This document shows positions 25,072 to 34,389 of a DNA stretch of 64,000 nt, one piece after another (positions within the stretch are counted from its first letter, which is position 1; every line of letters begins with the position of its first letter). The DNA lies in contig NZ_CP010271.1 in NCBI RefSeq assembly GCF_001456355.1, positions 3,224,001 to 3,288,000 of the forward strand, written 5' to 3'. The notes beneath the pieces were generated by a model. It was given only the letters and a program-made list of their open reading frames with translations. It ran no database searches and was not told the DNA's origin. Origin of the DNA: Mycobacteroides saopaulense (GTDB taxonomy: Bacteria; Actinomycetota; Actinomycetes; Mycobacteriales; Mycobacteriaceae). The translations under genes and the position numbers were made by a program.

Positions 25072-26630
25072 CGAGCGTCCGCCAACACCTCCAGTGCGGC
25101 GTTGTACCCCGGGATGAAGGAAATCGCCGGGCCTCCGTGACATCCCGCGCTTCCGAGGTACAAGCCGTCGACGGGCAAGGGGTGACCCCGGTATCCGCGT
25201 GGCCCCGGCCTGTTGATCCCGATTTGGTCGGCGTGCACCAACCCGAAGCAATAGTCACCGCCCGGCGCACCGAACATCGTGCCCATATGCCGCGGCGTAA
25301 ACGTGGTGTGCCGCTGCACTACGTCTCGGAAATTGGGGGCCAACCGCGAGATCTTGTCCATCACCCGCTCCCCCATCTCGACCTTCATCTCGCCGTAGCG
25401 GGCATGGCCGGTCTCGACGGGGAACCACAGCGCGAACGCGGAGGCCGCGTACTTACCCTCCGGCGCCAGCTGCCGGTCATGTAGGGACGGAATCTGAAAC
25501 ACCACCGCGGGGTCGGCAGGCACAATCCCGCGTCGACAGTCTTCCCACTGCGCCTGTAGCTCTTCGGGCGTGCTGTACATGCCGACCGTCGACTGCATCT
25601 CCGGATCGTTCAGGCTCTCGTAGGGCGCCACGAATTCCGGCAGTGCGTCGAGGGCAAAGTGCATCTGCAGATAACTGCCGCGGTGATCGACCCGAGCGAA
25701 TCGCTCACGCTGATCCGGTGGAACCACCGAGGTATCCAACATCTCCATGACGGTCAGATCCGGTGCGACGCAGGAAATGACCACCGGCGCGGTGATCGTC
25801 GATCCATCCTCCAGCCGCACACCCAACACGCGGCCGTCGGCGGTGAGTATCTCGATCACCCTGCTGCGCAACCGCACCTCGCCGCCGCGCGCGACGAATT
25901 GATCCCGCAGATGCGATGTCAGTGCACCGATGCCACCGCGCAATTTCTTCATCTGCAACGCGGTCGAATCCGGCATCGCCAACCCGAACGCCAACGCGGC
26001 GGCACTGCCAGGAGTTTCCGGACCGCGGTAGGTCATGTTCAACGCCAGGAACGCCAGCATCCCGCGCAGCGCACCGTGCTTCTCCTTGTCGGGGAAGTAC
26101 CGGTCCAGCACGTCGGTCACCGATCCGAACAGCATCTCGTCGATGCTCGACCGCTCGAATTCATTTGTCGCGCAGGCATACATCTCGTCAAACGTCTTGG
26201 GCGGTTGCCCCACCTCGAAACGCCCCAACGCCCGCGTGGGCGCCTGGCTCCACGCCATGATTCCCGCCATGCCGTTGACCGCCTCGGCTCCGTGCGCCTC
26301 ATTGAGATGGGTCAGCAGCCTCATCGGGTCGCTGTAGTAGACCAGCGGTTCGTCGCCAATCCCCCTGAGCGCCACCGATACCACGTCGAGGTCCACCGTC
26401 GGCAGTGCATCGAGGCCCAGATCACGGCTCAGGACCGCGGACGTGGGGAACTGGACCGATCCGGCGATCTCGAACCGATACCCGTCGAACAGTTCCACCG
26501 TCGAGGCCATGCCGCCGGCGTACAACTTGGCATCGAGGCAGAGCGTATGCAGCCCCGACTGTTGCAGTTTCGCGGCGGCGGTAAGCCCGTTGTGCCCCGC
26601 GCCGATCACGATCGCCTCGAAGTCCGCCAT
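25068..26630 (-). CDS. FAD-dependent oxidoreductase, PYROXD2/phytoene desaturase-like
   Basis: 520 residues. The N-terminal dinucleotide fold IVIGAGHNGLTAAAKL (about 6-21) is followed by the amine-oxidase/desaturase-type AGGMASTVELFDGYRFEIAG. A conserved LRGGIGALTSHLRDQF region and the C-terminal FAD motif (VDGLYLGSAGCHGGPAISFIPGYNA) match the NAD(P)/FAD oxidoreductases related to CrtI/CrtO and PYROXD2. Start 26630 (MADFEAIV) is chosen so that the perfect palindrome at 26653-26682 lies upstream as operator; a longer start would include part of it. Likely regulated by the neighbouring TetR. Substrate unknown; there is no carotenoid cluster here. Confidence 0.85.
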   Translation of the reverse strand: MADFEAIVIGAGHNGLTAAAKLQQSGLHTLCLDAKLYAGGMASTVELFDGYRFEIAGSVQFPTSAVLSRDLGLDALPTVDLDVVSVALRGIGDEPLVYYSDPMRLLTHLNEAHGAEAVNGMAGIMAWSQAPTRALGRFEVGQPPKTFDEMYACATNEFERSSIDEMLFGSVTDVLDRYFPDKEKHGALRGMLAFLALNMTYRGPETPGSAAALAFGLAMPDSTALQMKKLRGGIGALTSHLRDQFVARGGEVRLRSRVIEILTADGRVLGVRLEDGSTITAPVVISCVAPDLTVMEMLDTSVVPPDQRERFARVDHRGSYLQMHFALDALPEFVAPYESLNDPEMQSTVGMYSTPEELQAQWEDCRRGIVPADPAVVFQIPSLHDRQLAPEGKYAASAFALWFPVETGHARYGEMKVEMGERVMDKISRLAPNFRDVVQRHTTFTPRHMGTMFGAPGGDYCFGLVHADQIGINRPGPRGYRGHPLPVDGLYLGSAGCHGGPAISFIPGYNAALEVLADAR

Positions 26631-26652
26631 CACCCCACGCTGACACGGCTTA

Positions 26653-26682
26653 CCAAGTTTTGTCAATAGTGACAAAACTTGG
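26653..26682. promoter_or_regulatory. Perfect palindromic TetR operator upstream of the FAD oxidoreductase
   Basis: 13-base arms CCAAGTTTTGTCA and TGACAAAACTTGG pair perfectly around ATAG. It fills the space between the tetR stop (26684) and the oxidoreductase start (26630). A second site at 27328-27348 shares GTCA-N4-TGACAAAACTTG, linking both promoters to one repressor. Confidence 0.8.
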
Positions 26683-26683
26683 G

Positions 26684-27289
26684 TCAGGACACCTCGCCGA
26701 TTCCCGCCTTCAGCGAGTCCAGCGCGGTGCGACTCAACCGCGCCAGCTCATCCGGCGTCCGATCCTCCCCGAGCATCCATGCGTCCATCGCCCCGAAAAC
26801 AGCCGCCGCAATACAGCGAGCCGTCACGGTATTGCGCAGGCGCACATCAGGATTGACGTTGTCACCACCGTCACGAACCAGATGCTCCTCGATCGCCTCG
26901 GCGAACTCGGCCTCCACCTGCCGGATGTGGCGCACGATGCGCGCCCGATCGAGCTCCTGGTTGCGCAGTGTCGCAATCTTGACCACCGCGTCGACGTCAT
27001 ATGGCGCACTGAAGATCGCCGACTCCACCGAATCCAGGATCGGCTCGCCAGGGCTCCGCGCATCCAGGGCATTGCGAAACCACTCCAAACCCAGGTCGTA
27101 GTCCAAGAACAGCAGATCATGCTTGGACTCGAAGTGGCGGTAGAAGGTGCGCAGCGAGACGCCCGCGTCCGCGGCAATCTGCTCCACCGAGGTGTCCTCG
27201 ACACCCTGCCCGAGGAAGCGCACTATCGCCGCCTGCCGCAGCGCCGCGCGAGTCCGCTCGCTACGCACCGTCTGGGCAGGCCTGACCAT
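26684..27289 (-). CDS. TetR/AcrR family transcriptional regulator
   Basis: 201 residues. The helix-turn-helix (about 10-57) reads RTRAALRQAAIVRFLGQGVE, then TSVEQIAADAGVSLRTFYRHF, a canonical TetR domain. The start ATG 27289 gives the usual length; a GTG six codons upstream is an alternative. It lies between two copies of the same palindrome, upstream of itself and the divergent DUF2834 gene, and downstream at the FAD oxidoreductase promoter. It is therefore the likely repressor of all three genes. Ligand unknown, probably the substrate of the oxidoreductase or a lipid. Confidence 0.9.
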   Translation of the reverse strand: MVRPAQTVRSERTRAALRQAAIVRFLGQGVEDTSVEQIAADAGVSLRTFYRHFESKHDLLFLDYDLGLEWFRNALDARSPGEPILDSVESAIFSAPYDVDAVVKIATLRNQELDRARIVRHIRQVEAEFAEAIEEHLVRDGGDNVNPDVRLRNTVTARCIAAAVFGAMDAWMLGEDRTPDELARLSRTALDSLKAGIGEVS

Positions 27290-27327
27290 CCTCGAAAGGT
27301 ACCGCACGGACAGCCCCGGGCGAGTTA

Positions 27328-27348
27328 TGTCACTATTGACAAAACTTG
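27328..27348. promoter_or_regulatory. Second TetR operator in the tetR / DUF2834 divergent promoter
   Basis: TGTCA-CTAT-TGACA core with a right arm TGACAAAACTTG identical to that of the perfect palindrome at 26653-26682; the left arm is degenerate beyond the core. It lies 39 bases from the tetR start and 22 bases from the DUF2834 start. Confidence 0.7.
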
Positions 27349-27370
27349 CCGCCGCTGCCAGGCTCCGGGC

Positions 27371-27835
27371 ATGGTGTCGCTCATCGTGCATGCGGTCCTG
27401 GGTATCGCGGTCATCGTGGTCATCGTCGCGTCGAACCGAGCGATATTCGCCCGCCCCGCAACGGGTCCCGCGCTGTCGATGCTTGAGATCGTGTACTACG
27501 TCGTGGGCATCGCCTCGATCGCGCTGGGCTGGTACTTCAACATCCGGTACGTCGCCGAGTACCACGTGTCCAATCCCGTGACCGGCTGGGTCGACTACAT
27601 CCGGTTGATGTTCGCCAACCCCGCCGCCGGCTCGGCCGGGCAGGACTACACGATCGGCAATGTCATCCTGCTGCCGCTGATGACGATGGTCGACGGGTAT
27701 CGCCGCGGCATCCGGCGCCCCTGGCTCTACTTCGTCTCCAGCCTCTTCACGAGTTTCGCGTTCGCGTGGGCGTTCTATCTGGTCACCGTCGAACGGCAGC
27801 GCAGACACGAGTCGACGCAGCCTCTGGCCGCGTAA
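27371..27835 (+). CDS. DUF2834 family membrane protein
   Basis: 154 residues with about four membrane helices: an N-terminal helix (VSLIVHAVLGIAVIVVIVAS), VYYVVGIASIALGWYFNI, NVILLPLMTMVDGYRRGI and YFVSSLFTSFAFAWAFYLVT. The order of helices and the FANPAAGSAGQDYTIGN loop fit DUF2834, a family of unknown function found in mycobacteria and pseudomonads. It is divergent from tetR, with the shared operator in its promoter, and so probably belongs to the same regulon as the FAD oxidoreductase. It ends 10 bp from smpB, which converges on it. Confidence 0.8.
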   Translation: MVSLIVHAVLGIAVIVVIVASNRAIFARPATGPALSMLEIVYYVVGIASIALGWYFNIRYVAEYHVSNPVTGWVDYIRLMFANPAAGSAGQDYTIGNVILLPLMTMVDGYRRGIRRPWLYFVSSLFTSFAFAWAFYLVTVERQRRHESTQPLAA

Positions 27836-27845
27836 TCCGCTTGAA

Positions 27846-28325
27846 TTACATGCCCTTGGCGCGCCGCCCCAGCTCGCGGGTGATCTCGCGCGAAGCATCC
27901 CGCTTAGCGATGTCCTGACGTTTGTCGTGCGCCTGCTTACCGCGCGCCAACGCCAACTCCACCTTCACCTTGCCGTCCAGGAAGTACAGCGACAGCGGGA
28001 CCAGCGTGAGGTTGCCATCTCGGGTCTTGCCGACCAGCATGTCGATCTGCGCCCTGTGCAACAATAGCTTCCGGTTCCGTAGCGGCGCGTGGTTGGTCCA
28101 GGTGCCGTGGTCGTACTGCGGGATATGCACCCCACGCAGCCACACCTCGCCGTCATCGACGGTGGCGAACGAATCCACCAGGGAGGCCTTGCCCTCGCGC
28201 AGGGTCTTGACCTCGGTGCCTACCAGCTGCACACCGGCCTCGTACACATCGAGAATCGAATAGTTGTGCCGCGCCTTGCGATTGGTCGCGATGACCTTTC
28301 GTCCGTCGGTTGGTTTCTTACTCAT
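27846..28325 (-). CDS. smpB: SsrA-binding protein SmpB
   Basis: 159 residues, a complete SmpB. It binds tmRNA and delivers it to stalled ribosomes. Family landmarks: [35 protein letters not shown], the [18 protein letters not shown] strand, [12 protein letters not shown] and the basic C-terminal tail [20 protein letters not shown] that becomes helical in the mRNA channel. It follows ftsX by 9 bp and is co-directional. Its RNA partner ssrA lies 3.5 kb away in the same strand orientation. Confidence 0.97.
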   Translation of the reverse strand: MSKKPTDGRKVIATNRKARHNYSILDVYEAGVQLVGTEVKTLREGKASLVDSFATVDDGEVWLRGVHIPQYDHGTWTNHAPLRNRKLLLHRAQIDMLVGKTRDGNLTLVPLSLYFLDGKVKVELALARGKQAHDKRQDIAKRDASREITRELGRRAKGM

Positions 28326-28334
28326 GGGCAGGGC

Positions 28335-29237
28335 CTATCTACGTACGTACAGACGCAGCGTCACGTAGGCGGTCACGCCGGCCAACAAGATGCCCAGCGC
28401 CGCCATCTGAATGGCCGCCAGGAACACGTCGCCATAGGTGATCGGTGCGATCAGGTTGGCCTGAATGAACTGCTGCAGCGCGCCGTTGAGGATGGTCACC
28501 CGCGCCACGATCAGACCGATCACCGCCAGCGCCACACCGACGAGCGCGGCGATCACCGCCTCCAGCAGGAACGGCAGCTGGGTATACCAGCGGGTGGCGC
28601 CCACCAACCGCATGATGCCGACCTCGGTACGCCGCGTGTAGGCGGCGACCTGAACCATGTTGGCAATCAACAGGACTGCGCCGACGGCCTGGATCAGCGC
28701 GATCATGAACGCCGCGTCGCGCAGGCTGTTCAGCACCGCGAACAGGCGGTCGATCAGGTCCTTCTGGTTGAGCACGCCCTTCACACCGGGCTTGCCGACG
28801 AACGAGTCGTCGAATTCGGCGTGCGCCTCCGGGTCCTTGAGCTTGACGATGAACGAGGCGGGGAACGCGTCCTTGCTCACGTCCTTCATGAGATCGCGGA
28901 ACTGCGGCAGCCGCTTCTCGGCGTCGGCGTACGCGTCCTCGCGGTTCACGAAGCGCACCGACTTGATGTCGGACCGCTTTTCGATCTCGTCGCGGATGCC
29001 CTTGCAGATGTCGCTGCTGCAGTCCGTGTCACTGGCCGACAGATCCTCGGTGAGGAAGATCTGCGTCTCGACACGGTCCAGGTAGATGGCCTTCGAGTTC
29101 TTGGCCAGCGATATCACCAGCAGACCACCACCGAACAACCCGATCGCGATGGCGGTGGTGATGATCATCGCCACCGTCATCGTCACATTGCGGCGCAGGC
29201 CCGTGACGACCTCGTTGAACAGAAATCCAAAACGCAT
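28335..29237 (-). CDS. ftsX: Cell division ABC transporter permease FtsX
   Basis: 300 residues. FtsX is the membrane partner of FtsE and activates peptidoglycan hydrolases (RipC in mycobacteria) at the septum. Seen: [20 protein letters not shown] and helix 1 ([19 protein letters not shown]), a large extracellular domain with a Cys pair ([11 protein letters not shown]) as in mycobacterial FtsX, then three C-terminal helices including the segment [18 protein letters not shown]. It is 12 bp downstream of ftsE. Confidence 0.96.
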   Translation of the reverse strand: MRFGFLFNEVVTGLRRNVTMTVAMIITTAIAIGLFGGGLLVISLAKNSKAIYLDRVETQIFLTEDLSASDTDCSSDICKGIRDEIEKRSDIKSVRFVNREDAYADAEKRLPQFRDLMKDVSKDAFPASFIVKLKDPEAHAEFDDSFVGKPGVKGVLNQKDLIDRLFAVLNSLRDAAFMIALIQAVGAVLLIANMVQVAAYTRRTEVGIMRLVGATRWYTQLPFLLEAVIAALVGVALAVIGLIVARVTILNGALQQFIQANLIAPITYGDVFLAAIQMAALGILLAGVTAYVTLRLYVRR

Positions 29238-29249
29238 GTTCTATTCCAC

Positions 29250-29939
29250 TTACCTATCTACCCCGTAGACACCGCGCTGCTCGTCGCGGATCAGCTTGCC
29301 CAGTTCCAGCTCGATCACGCGCTGGCGCATCGAGTCGACGATGTGATGGTCGTGTGTCGCCATCAGCACGGTGGTGCCGGTGCGGTTGATCCGCTCCAGC
29401 AGCGCCATGATGTCTTCACTGGTCTCGGGGTCCAGGTTTCCGGTCGGCTCGTCGGCCAACAGCACCAGCGGACGGTTGACGAAGGCGCGCGCGATACCGA
29501 CACGCTGCTGCTCTCCACCGGAGAGTTCTGAGGGCAGGCGGCTGGCCTTACCGGTCAGGTTGACCATCTCCAGTACCTCGGGGACCACCCGGTTGATGAT
29601 GTCAGTCTGTTTACCGATCACCTCCAGCGCGAAGGCGACGTTCTCGTAGACCGTCTTCTGCTGCAGTAGTCGAAAGTCCTGGAAAACGCAGCCGATCGTC
29701 TGCCGAAGGTGCGGGATCTCGCGGCCCCGCAGCTTGTTGACGTGGAACTTGGAGACCTGGATCTCCCCCTTGGTCGGCAGCTCCTCACCCAGCAGCAGCC
29801 GCATGAATGTCGACTTACCCGAACCCGACGGCCCGATGAGGAACACAAACTCACCCTTGTCGATCTCGAGGCTCACGTTGTCCAACGCGGGCCGAGCCGA
29901 CGATTTATAGAGCTTGGTTACCTTGTCGAGGCTGATCAC
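29250..29939 (-). CDS. ftsE: Cell division ABC transporter ATPase FtsE
   Basis: 229 residues, one nucleotide-binding domain: Walker [10 protein letters not shown] at about residue 36, Q-loop CVFQDFRLL, signature [10 protein letters not shown], Walker [13 protein letters not shown] and the switch His in MATHDHHIV. It hydrolyses ATP to drive FtsX, which regulates septal wall hydrolysis. First gene of ftsE-ftsX-smpB. Confidence 0.97.
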   Translation of the reverse strand: MISLDKVTKLYKSSARPALDNVSLEIDKGEFVFLIGPSGSGKSTFMRLLLGEELPTKGEIQVSKFHVNKLRGREIPHLRQTIGCVFQDFRLLQQKTVYENVAFALEVIGKQTDIINRVVPEVLEMVNLTGKASRLPSELSGGEQQRVGIARAFVNRPLVLLADEPTGNLDPETSEDIMALLERINRTGTTVLMATHDHHIVDSMRQRVIELELGKLIRDEQRGVYGVDR

Positions 29940-29985
29940 GGCACGCCAGTCTAGCCGGGAAAACCGTGATGACCGTGAGGGCGCA

Positions 29986-30450
29986 CTAGGGCGCGGGGTT
30001 CGGAGCCGGCGGCGGAGGTGCTCCCGGCAGTTGCGGCAGCTGCGGCGGGACCAGCCAGGGCGGCAATATGCCCGGCGGCGGAGGTGGCGTCGTCGTCGGG
30101 GGTGTCGGGGCCGTACCGCTGGGCGTCAACGTCGGAAACGTCGTGACGATGGTGTTGGTCGGCTCCGTCGTCGTCGTGGTCGTAGGCGGCGTGGTGGTCG
30201 TCGGGCGTCGTGTGGTGGTCTGCACCGGCCGCGGCGTGGTGGTCGTGACGCTGGGCTTGGGCACCCAGGTATAGCCGGGGGGCGGCTGCGGCGGCGCGGG
30301 CTCGGGCCGGGTGACGTCGTAAAGCCAGCTCGTCGCGATGAACGCAAGCACAAGCACGACGGTGGAGGTCCGAACGCGGACCTTCTTTCGAAGCTTCTGA
30401 GCCTGGGACAGCACCTTTTCCCAGAACGGTTCCTGGCGCGATTCACTCAT
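29986..30450 (-). CDS. Single-pass membrane protein with Pro/Thr-rich extracytoplasmic tail (Rv3103c-like)
   Basis: 154 residues. A short basic cytoplasmic end ([13 protein letters not shown]) leads to one membrane helix ([19 protein letters not shown], about 30-48). The rest is a low-complexity tail of Pro and Thr runs ([20 protein letters not shown]..., [12 protein letters not shown]), probably spanning the periplasm or cell wall and perhaps O-mannosylated. The position between ftsE and a mechanosensitive-channel gene matches Rv3103c of M. tuberculosis. Its start overlaps the previous stop by 4 bp. Function unknown. Confidence 0.82.
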   Translation of the reverse strand: MSESRQEPFWEKVLSQAQKLRKKVRVRTSTVVLVLAFIATSWLYDVTRPEPAPPQPPPGYTWVPKPSVTTTTPRPVQTTTRRPTTTTPPTTTTTTEPTNTIVTTFPTLTPSGTAPTPPTTTPPPPPGILPPWLVPPQLPQLPGAPPPPAPNPAP

Positions 30451-31484
30451 GTGAGCTCCTCCGCCTGCACGATCGGTTGCGGCTTGGTGTCAACACCTTC
30501 TTCTTCGCGCTTGGCTTCTTCGCGCTTGCCTTCACGTTTGAGCTCACCGGAGCTCGACGACGACATCGTCCGCACCACCGGGCGGCTGTCCCCGACCAGC
30601 GCGATACCCGACTTGGCCAGCGCGGCGATCACCTTGGCGCGCAGACGGCGTCCCACCTCGAACTGCTTACCGGGCAAGGTCCGCGCGACCATGCGCACGT
30701 TGACCCGCTCCATCTCGATGCTCTCCACGCCCATGAGCGACGGGGCATCCAGAAGCAGCTGAGACAGATCGCGGTCGACCAGCGCCTGCTGGCAGACGTC
30801 GTACAACACGTCGTTGACGCGGGCCAGGTCGACGCTCGTCGGCACCGGAATGTCGACGACCGCGCGGGCCCAGTCCTTGGACAGGTTGACCGATTTCACG
30901 ATCAACCCATTGGGAATGGTGATCACCTCGCCATCGCCCGAGCGCAGCTTGGTAACCCGCAACGTGACTTCCTCGACGGTGCCGCGCGACGCCGCCGTCG
31001 CGTACTGAACTTCGAGCTCCACCAGATCGCCGAAGCCGTACTGCTTTTCGGTGATGAGAAAGAAGCCGCTCAAAAGGTCCTGGACCACGCGCTGCGCACC
31101 GAAGCCGAGCGCACCACCGAGCACGGCGGCCGGGCCCGCCAGCCCGCCGATCGAAATCCCCAGCACGCCAACGACATGGACGGTGGTGACCACGACGATC
31201 AACACGACCACGATCCACGACACCACCGAGGCAAGGGCCTGCCGGTGCTTGCTGGCTTCCGAACGCACCAGCGCGTCGCTCTGCGTGAACGAGCGATCCA
31301 GCCGTCGGGTGATCTTCTGCGCGCCCCAGTTGATGAAGCGCACCAGGATCATCGCACCCAGGACCGCGATGACGATACGCAGGCCATTGTCGAGCAGCCA
31401 GCGCCCAACCTGGCTGGACCAGAAGGAGTTCCAGCGTTCTGCTAGGCGAAGACTCGCCGCACTGAATTCCGCGGCTCTAATCAT
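30447..31484 (-). CDS. MscS-family mechanosensitive ion channel (Rv3104c-like)
   Basis: 345 residues: three N-terminal helices (about 25-130), the pore-lining helix and beta domain with [20 protein letters not shown] and [21 protein letters not shown], typical of MscS, then [29 protein letters not shown]. The C-terminal tail is highly charged ([14 protein letters not shown]). The start ATG 31484 overlaps the prfB stop by 8 bp; a longer open frame inside prfB was rejected. It probably releases solutes on osmotic downshock. Confidence 0.9.
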   Translation of the reverse strand: MIRAAEFSAASLRLAERWNSFWSSQVGRWLLDNGLRIVIAVLGAMILVRFINWGAQKITRRLDRSFTQSDALVRSEASKHRQALASVVSWIVVVLIVVVTTVHVVGVLGISIGGLAGPAAVLGGALGFGAQRVVQDLLSGFFLITEKQYGFGDLVELEVQYATAASRGTVEEVTLRVTKLRSGDGEVITIPNGLIVKSVNLSKDWARAVVDIPVPTSVDLARVNDVLYDVCQQALVDRDLSQLLLDAPSLMGVESIEMERVNVRMVARTLPGKQFEVGRRLRAKVIAALAKSGIALVGDSRPVVRTMSSSSSGELKREGKREEAKREEEGVDTKPQPIVQAEELT

Positions 31485-32580
31485 CGCGCCTGTTGCGCCA
31501 CCGGATTCCCGCCTCGATGAATCCGTCGATGTCCCCGTCGAGCACCGCCGCGGGATTGCCCACCTCGTATTCGGTACGCAGGTCCTTGACCATTTGGTAG
31601 GGCTGCAACACATAGGAACGCATCTGGGTACCCCATGAGCTGCCGCCGTCGCCCTTGAGCGCGTCCATCTCGGCACGCTCCTCCTGGCGCTTGCGCTCCA
31701 GCAGCCTCGCCTGCAAAACGCGCATCGCGGCGACCTTGTTCTGCAGCTGCGACTTCTCGTTCTGGCAGGTGACGACTATCCCGGTGGGAATGTGCGTGAG
31801 GCGCACCGCGGAGTCGGTGGTGTTCACCGACTGACCACCAGGGCCGCTCGATCGGTAAACGTCAACGCGCAGGTCCCCTTCGGGAATGTCGATGTGATCG
31901 GTGGTCTCCACCACCGGGAGCACCTCGACATCGGCGAACGAGGTCTGCCTACGGCTCTGGTTGTCGAACGGACTGATCCGCACCAACCGGTGCGTGCCCT
32001 GCTCCACCGACAACGTGCCGTAGGCGAAGGGCGCGTGCACGGCGAAGGTCGCGCTCTTGATCCCCGCTTCTTCGGCGTAGGAGGTGTCGAACACCTCGAC
32101 CGGATACTTGTGCGCCTCGGCCCAGCGGATGTACATACGCATGAGCATTTCGGCCCAGTCCGCGGCGTCCACACCGCCGGCGCCAGACCGGATGGTGACC
32201 ACGGCCTCGCGCTCGTCGTACTCGCCGGACAGCAGTGTCCGGACCTCCATGGCCTCGATGTCTTCGCGCAGCTTGGCCCGGTCGGCATCGGCTTCCGCGA
32301 CCACCGAGGCGTCGTCGCCCTCCTCGGCAAGCTCATAGAGAACCGGAAGGTCGTCGAGGCGCTGGCGAAGCTCCTCGACGCGTCGCAGCTCACCCTGGGC
32401 GTGTGAGAGCTGGCTTGTCACCTGCTGGGCACGCGCCTGGTCATCCCACAGGTTGGGGTCAGCGGCGGCTTCTTCGAGCGTCTTGATCCGGGCACGCAGG
32501 CCGTCGACGTCGAGCACCCGCTCCACCGTGGTGAGAGTCGTGTCGAGGTCGGCGATGTCGGCTTGGCAGTCCAGATCCAC
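31477..32580 (-). CDS. prfB: Peptide chain release factor 2
   Basis: 367 residues. RF2 reads UGA and UAA: the codon-recognition tripeptide SPF is seen in [15 protein letters not shown], and the peptidyl hydrolysis loop GGQ in [18 protein letters not shown]. The reading frame is uninterrupted, so there is no programmed frameshift near codon 26 as found in E. coli and many others. It is followed by the MscS-like gene in overlapping arrangement. Divergent genes and order match Rv3105c. Confidence 0.97.
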   Translation of the reverse strand: MDLDCQADIADLDTTLTTVERVLDVDGLRARIKTLEEAAADPNLWDDQARAQQVTSQLSHAQGELRRVEELRQRLDDLPVLYELAEEGDDASVVAEADADRAKLREDIEAMEVRTLLSGEYDEREAVVTIRSGAGGVDAADWAEMLMRMYIRWAEAHKYPVEVFDTSYAEEAGIKSATFAVHAPFAYGTLSVEQGTHRLVRISPFDNQSRRQTSFADVEVLPVVETTDHIDIPEGDLRVDVYRSSGPGGQSVNTTDSAVRLTHIPTGIVVTCQNEKSQLQNKVAAMRVLQARLLERKRQEERAEMDALKGDGGSSWGTQMRSYVLQPYQMVKDLRTEYEVGNPAAVLDGDIDGFIEAGIRWRNRRDD

Positions 32581-32629
32581 AACAGTTCAGGTTACCGGGC
32601 ACATCGCGTGGTCCATTCCCACCCGATGT

Positions 32630-33520
32630 CTACGGGCCGGCGCCCTGCCTGCCGTGGGTGACGGAGGTGATGTGATCGGCGCAGAATCGCAGTCGATTGC
32701 CCGCGTCGATCGCCTCGGCTTCGGTGAGGCGCTCGGGTGTTCCCAACACGCTGAGCATCACCGCGACCTCGCCATCGGCGCCGAAGACGGGCGCGCCGAG
32801 AAAGCCGATGCGCCGCGGCTCGCTGAAATCGATCGGCTCGCCCATGCGGGCCAGCAGTGAGCTGAGCATGGACTCGATGGTGTCGAGCCGCTCGCCGACG
32901 GTGCCCTGGACGGCCGTGTCGCCCCACTGCATATAGAACTTGTCCACGCGATCGCTTTGCACGGACGCGAAGTAACCCTGCTGCCGAATCCCGGCCAACA
33001 TTCGCTGCATGCCGTCCCAGAGCTCGTCGGTGACTACCGGCGCCGCCCGCAGCAGCCAACGCCGCACATCGCATTCCGGAGCCCACGCCATGAACACCAG
33101 GCCGGCCGGCGCGCTGAACCGGATTCTTTGTCCCACCTGATAGCTGCCGCCCGTCGGCGACCGTCCGTGTGAGGAGATGACCGCCACGTCCTCGCCCGCG
33201 ATCATCGACGCCGTGCACGCCGTCCCGAACTGGGCCGCCAAGCGCTTCACCTCCGCGTCCACCACGTCGGCAACCTCGAATCGCATCCGCGCGGCGTGCC
33301 CGGTGATCAGCATGGACGGGCCGATCGAGTACGTCTTGTGGCGAGGGTGGCGAACGATGTAGCCGGCCTCGGTGAGTGCCTGAAGTATTGCGAGCGTGGA
33401 CGCCGGATTGACTCCGACAGCCTCGGCGACCTCGGTCATCGACATCGGGCGAGTGGGTCGCCCCGCCAGATAGTCGAGGATCTGCGCAGCCCGGACGACG
33501 GCGGGTGCGGGCTTGGTCAT
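32630..33520 (-). CDS. IclR family transcriptional regulator
   Basis: 296 residues. The winged HTH (about 10-70) shows VVRAAQILDYLAGRPTRPMS and TEVAEAVGVNPASTLAILQAL..AGYIVRHPRHKTYSIGP; the C-terminal effector domain has SHGRSPTGGSYQVGQRIRFSAPAG and FLGAPVFGADGEVAVMLSVLG. ATG 33520 is preferred (GGGGTG upstream); an in-frame GTG two codons earlier exists. It is divergent from an SDR-like gene with an AT-rich palindrome between. It probably controls lipid or aromatic metabolism genes nearby; ligand unknown. Confidence 0.88.
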   Translation of the reverse strand: MTKPAPAVVRAAQILDYLAGRPTRPMSMTEVAEAVGVNPASTLAILQALTEAGYIVRHPRHKTYSIGPSMLITGHAARMRFEVADVVDAEVKRLAAQFGTACTASMIAGEDVAVISSHGRSPTGGSYQVGQRIRFSAPAGLVFMAWAPECDVRRWLLRAAPVVTDELWDGMQRMLAGIRQQGYFASVQSDRVDKFYMQWGDTAVQGTVGERLDTIESMLSSLLARMGEPIDFSEPRRIGFLGAPVFGADGEVAVMLSVLGTPERLTEAEAIDAGNRLRFCADHITSVTHGRQGAGP

Positions 33521-33561
33521 TTGCACCCCAATCCGGCTACCCGACTGCTAATATCCCGTCG

Positions 33562-33579
33562 AATTTGATATATCGAATT
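33562..33579. promoter_or_regulatory. Probable IclR operator
   Basis: AATTTGATATATCGAATT is palindromic except for one symmetric pair and stands out as very AT-rich in this genome. It lies 42 bases before the iclR-type start and 54 before the divergent SDR-like gene. The box TCGAATTT also occurs as a direct repeat (33560 and 33573 approximately). Confidence 0.55.
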
Positions 33580-33632
33580 TCAACAAGAAATACAATACTT
33601 AACTACTTAGCTAGCTGGGGGTCCCGGTCGAC

Positions 33633-34298
33633 ATGTACTCCTTCGGAAAACAGCTGGCCGCGCTACCAAGATCACAGTACGGCCCGTGGGCGGTTATCGC
33701 GGCCGGAGAGACCGAAACCGCCACCGCTTTCGCACGCCACATCGCGGCGAACGGCATCAATGTCGTCCTCGCGGCACATGGCGGGCGCGCCGACGCGTAC
33801 ACGCTGACCATGACCGCGGGTGTGAGCGTCCGAACCGCGTCACCCGACGTCTTCACCGGCGAGCTCGCCGCGGCCACCGACGATATCGACGTGGGCCTGT
33901 TGGTGTGCATCACCGACGAAGATGCCGCGGGCGGCCGTTCCGCCGAATCCGACCTCAACAGGATGCGGACGCTCTACCTCACCCACCGATTCGGCCAGCG
34001 CATCGCCAACCGCGGCCAAGGCGGCGTCATCATGGTGAGATCACTCGCAGCACAGGGCCTTTCACACCACACTCAGCCGCGCAGCGCCGATTCGACCTTC
34101 ACGACCGGCATCCGCGACGGTCTGCACCAACAGGGTGTCGAGGTGGCCCTACTGGACGACTACGTGCCACACCGGCCCGCGATGGATGCCGACGATCTCG
34201 CGTTGATGGCGCTCGCCCGGCTCGGCAGGCGCCGACACCGCCACTGCCTGCATGACGGCGACCAACCCGACCGCGGGACCGAGCGCCGCGTCAACTGA
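33633..34298 (+). CDS. Short-chain dehydrogenase-like protein lacking the usual active site
   Basis: 221 residues. The N-terminus (QYGPWAVIAAGETETATAFARHIAANGINVVLAAHGG) matches mycobacterial SDR proteins that start with YGPWALVAGGS..., but the Gly-rich cofactor loop is altered (AGETET) and the catalytic YxxxK pair is not found where SAS / AAQGLSHHTQPRSADS occurs. The protein is shorter than the family norm and the C-terminus is Arg/His/Asp-rich. It may be a non-catalytic, regulatory or decaying paralogue. It is divergent from the IclR gene. GC bias and frame use look normal, so it is not clearly a pseudogene. Confidence 0.65.
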   Translation: MYSFGKQLAALPRSQYGPWAVIAAGETETATAFARHIAANGINVVLAAHGGRADAYTLTMTAGVSVRTASPDVFTGELAAATDDIDVGLLVCITDEDAAGGRSAESDLNRMRTLYLTHRFGQRIANRGQGGVIMVRSLAAQGLSHHTQPRSADSTFTTGIRDGLHQQGVEVALLDDYVPHRPAMDADDLALMALARLGRRRHRHCLHDGDQPDRGTERRVN

Positions 34299-34389
34299 CG
34301 CGTACCCAGGGTTCACCGCACGTTGTGCACGCGGTGTTCAAATCCCCGTCCCTCCCTATCCAAACTGACGCGGTGGTAGGTTCCTGACC

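Noticed and set aside
28089..29531. 480-codon open frame opposite smpB, ftsX and ftsE
   Set aside because: Crosses three conserved genes on the other strand; its composition is that of an antisense shadow.
34300..34360. Hairpin between the SDR-like gene and the acyl-CoA dehydrogenase
   Set aside because: Only a 6-bp CACCGC/GCGGTG stem with a long loop; too weak to call a terminator.
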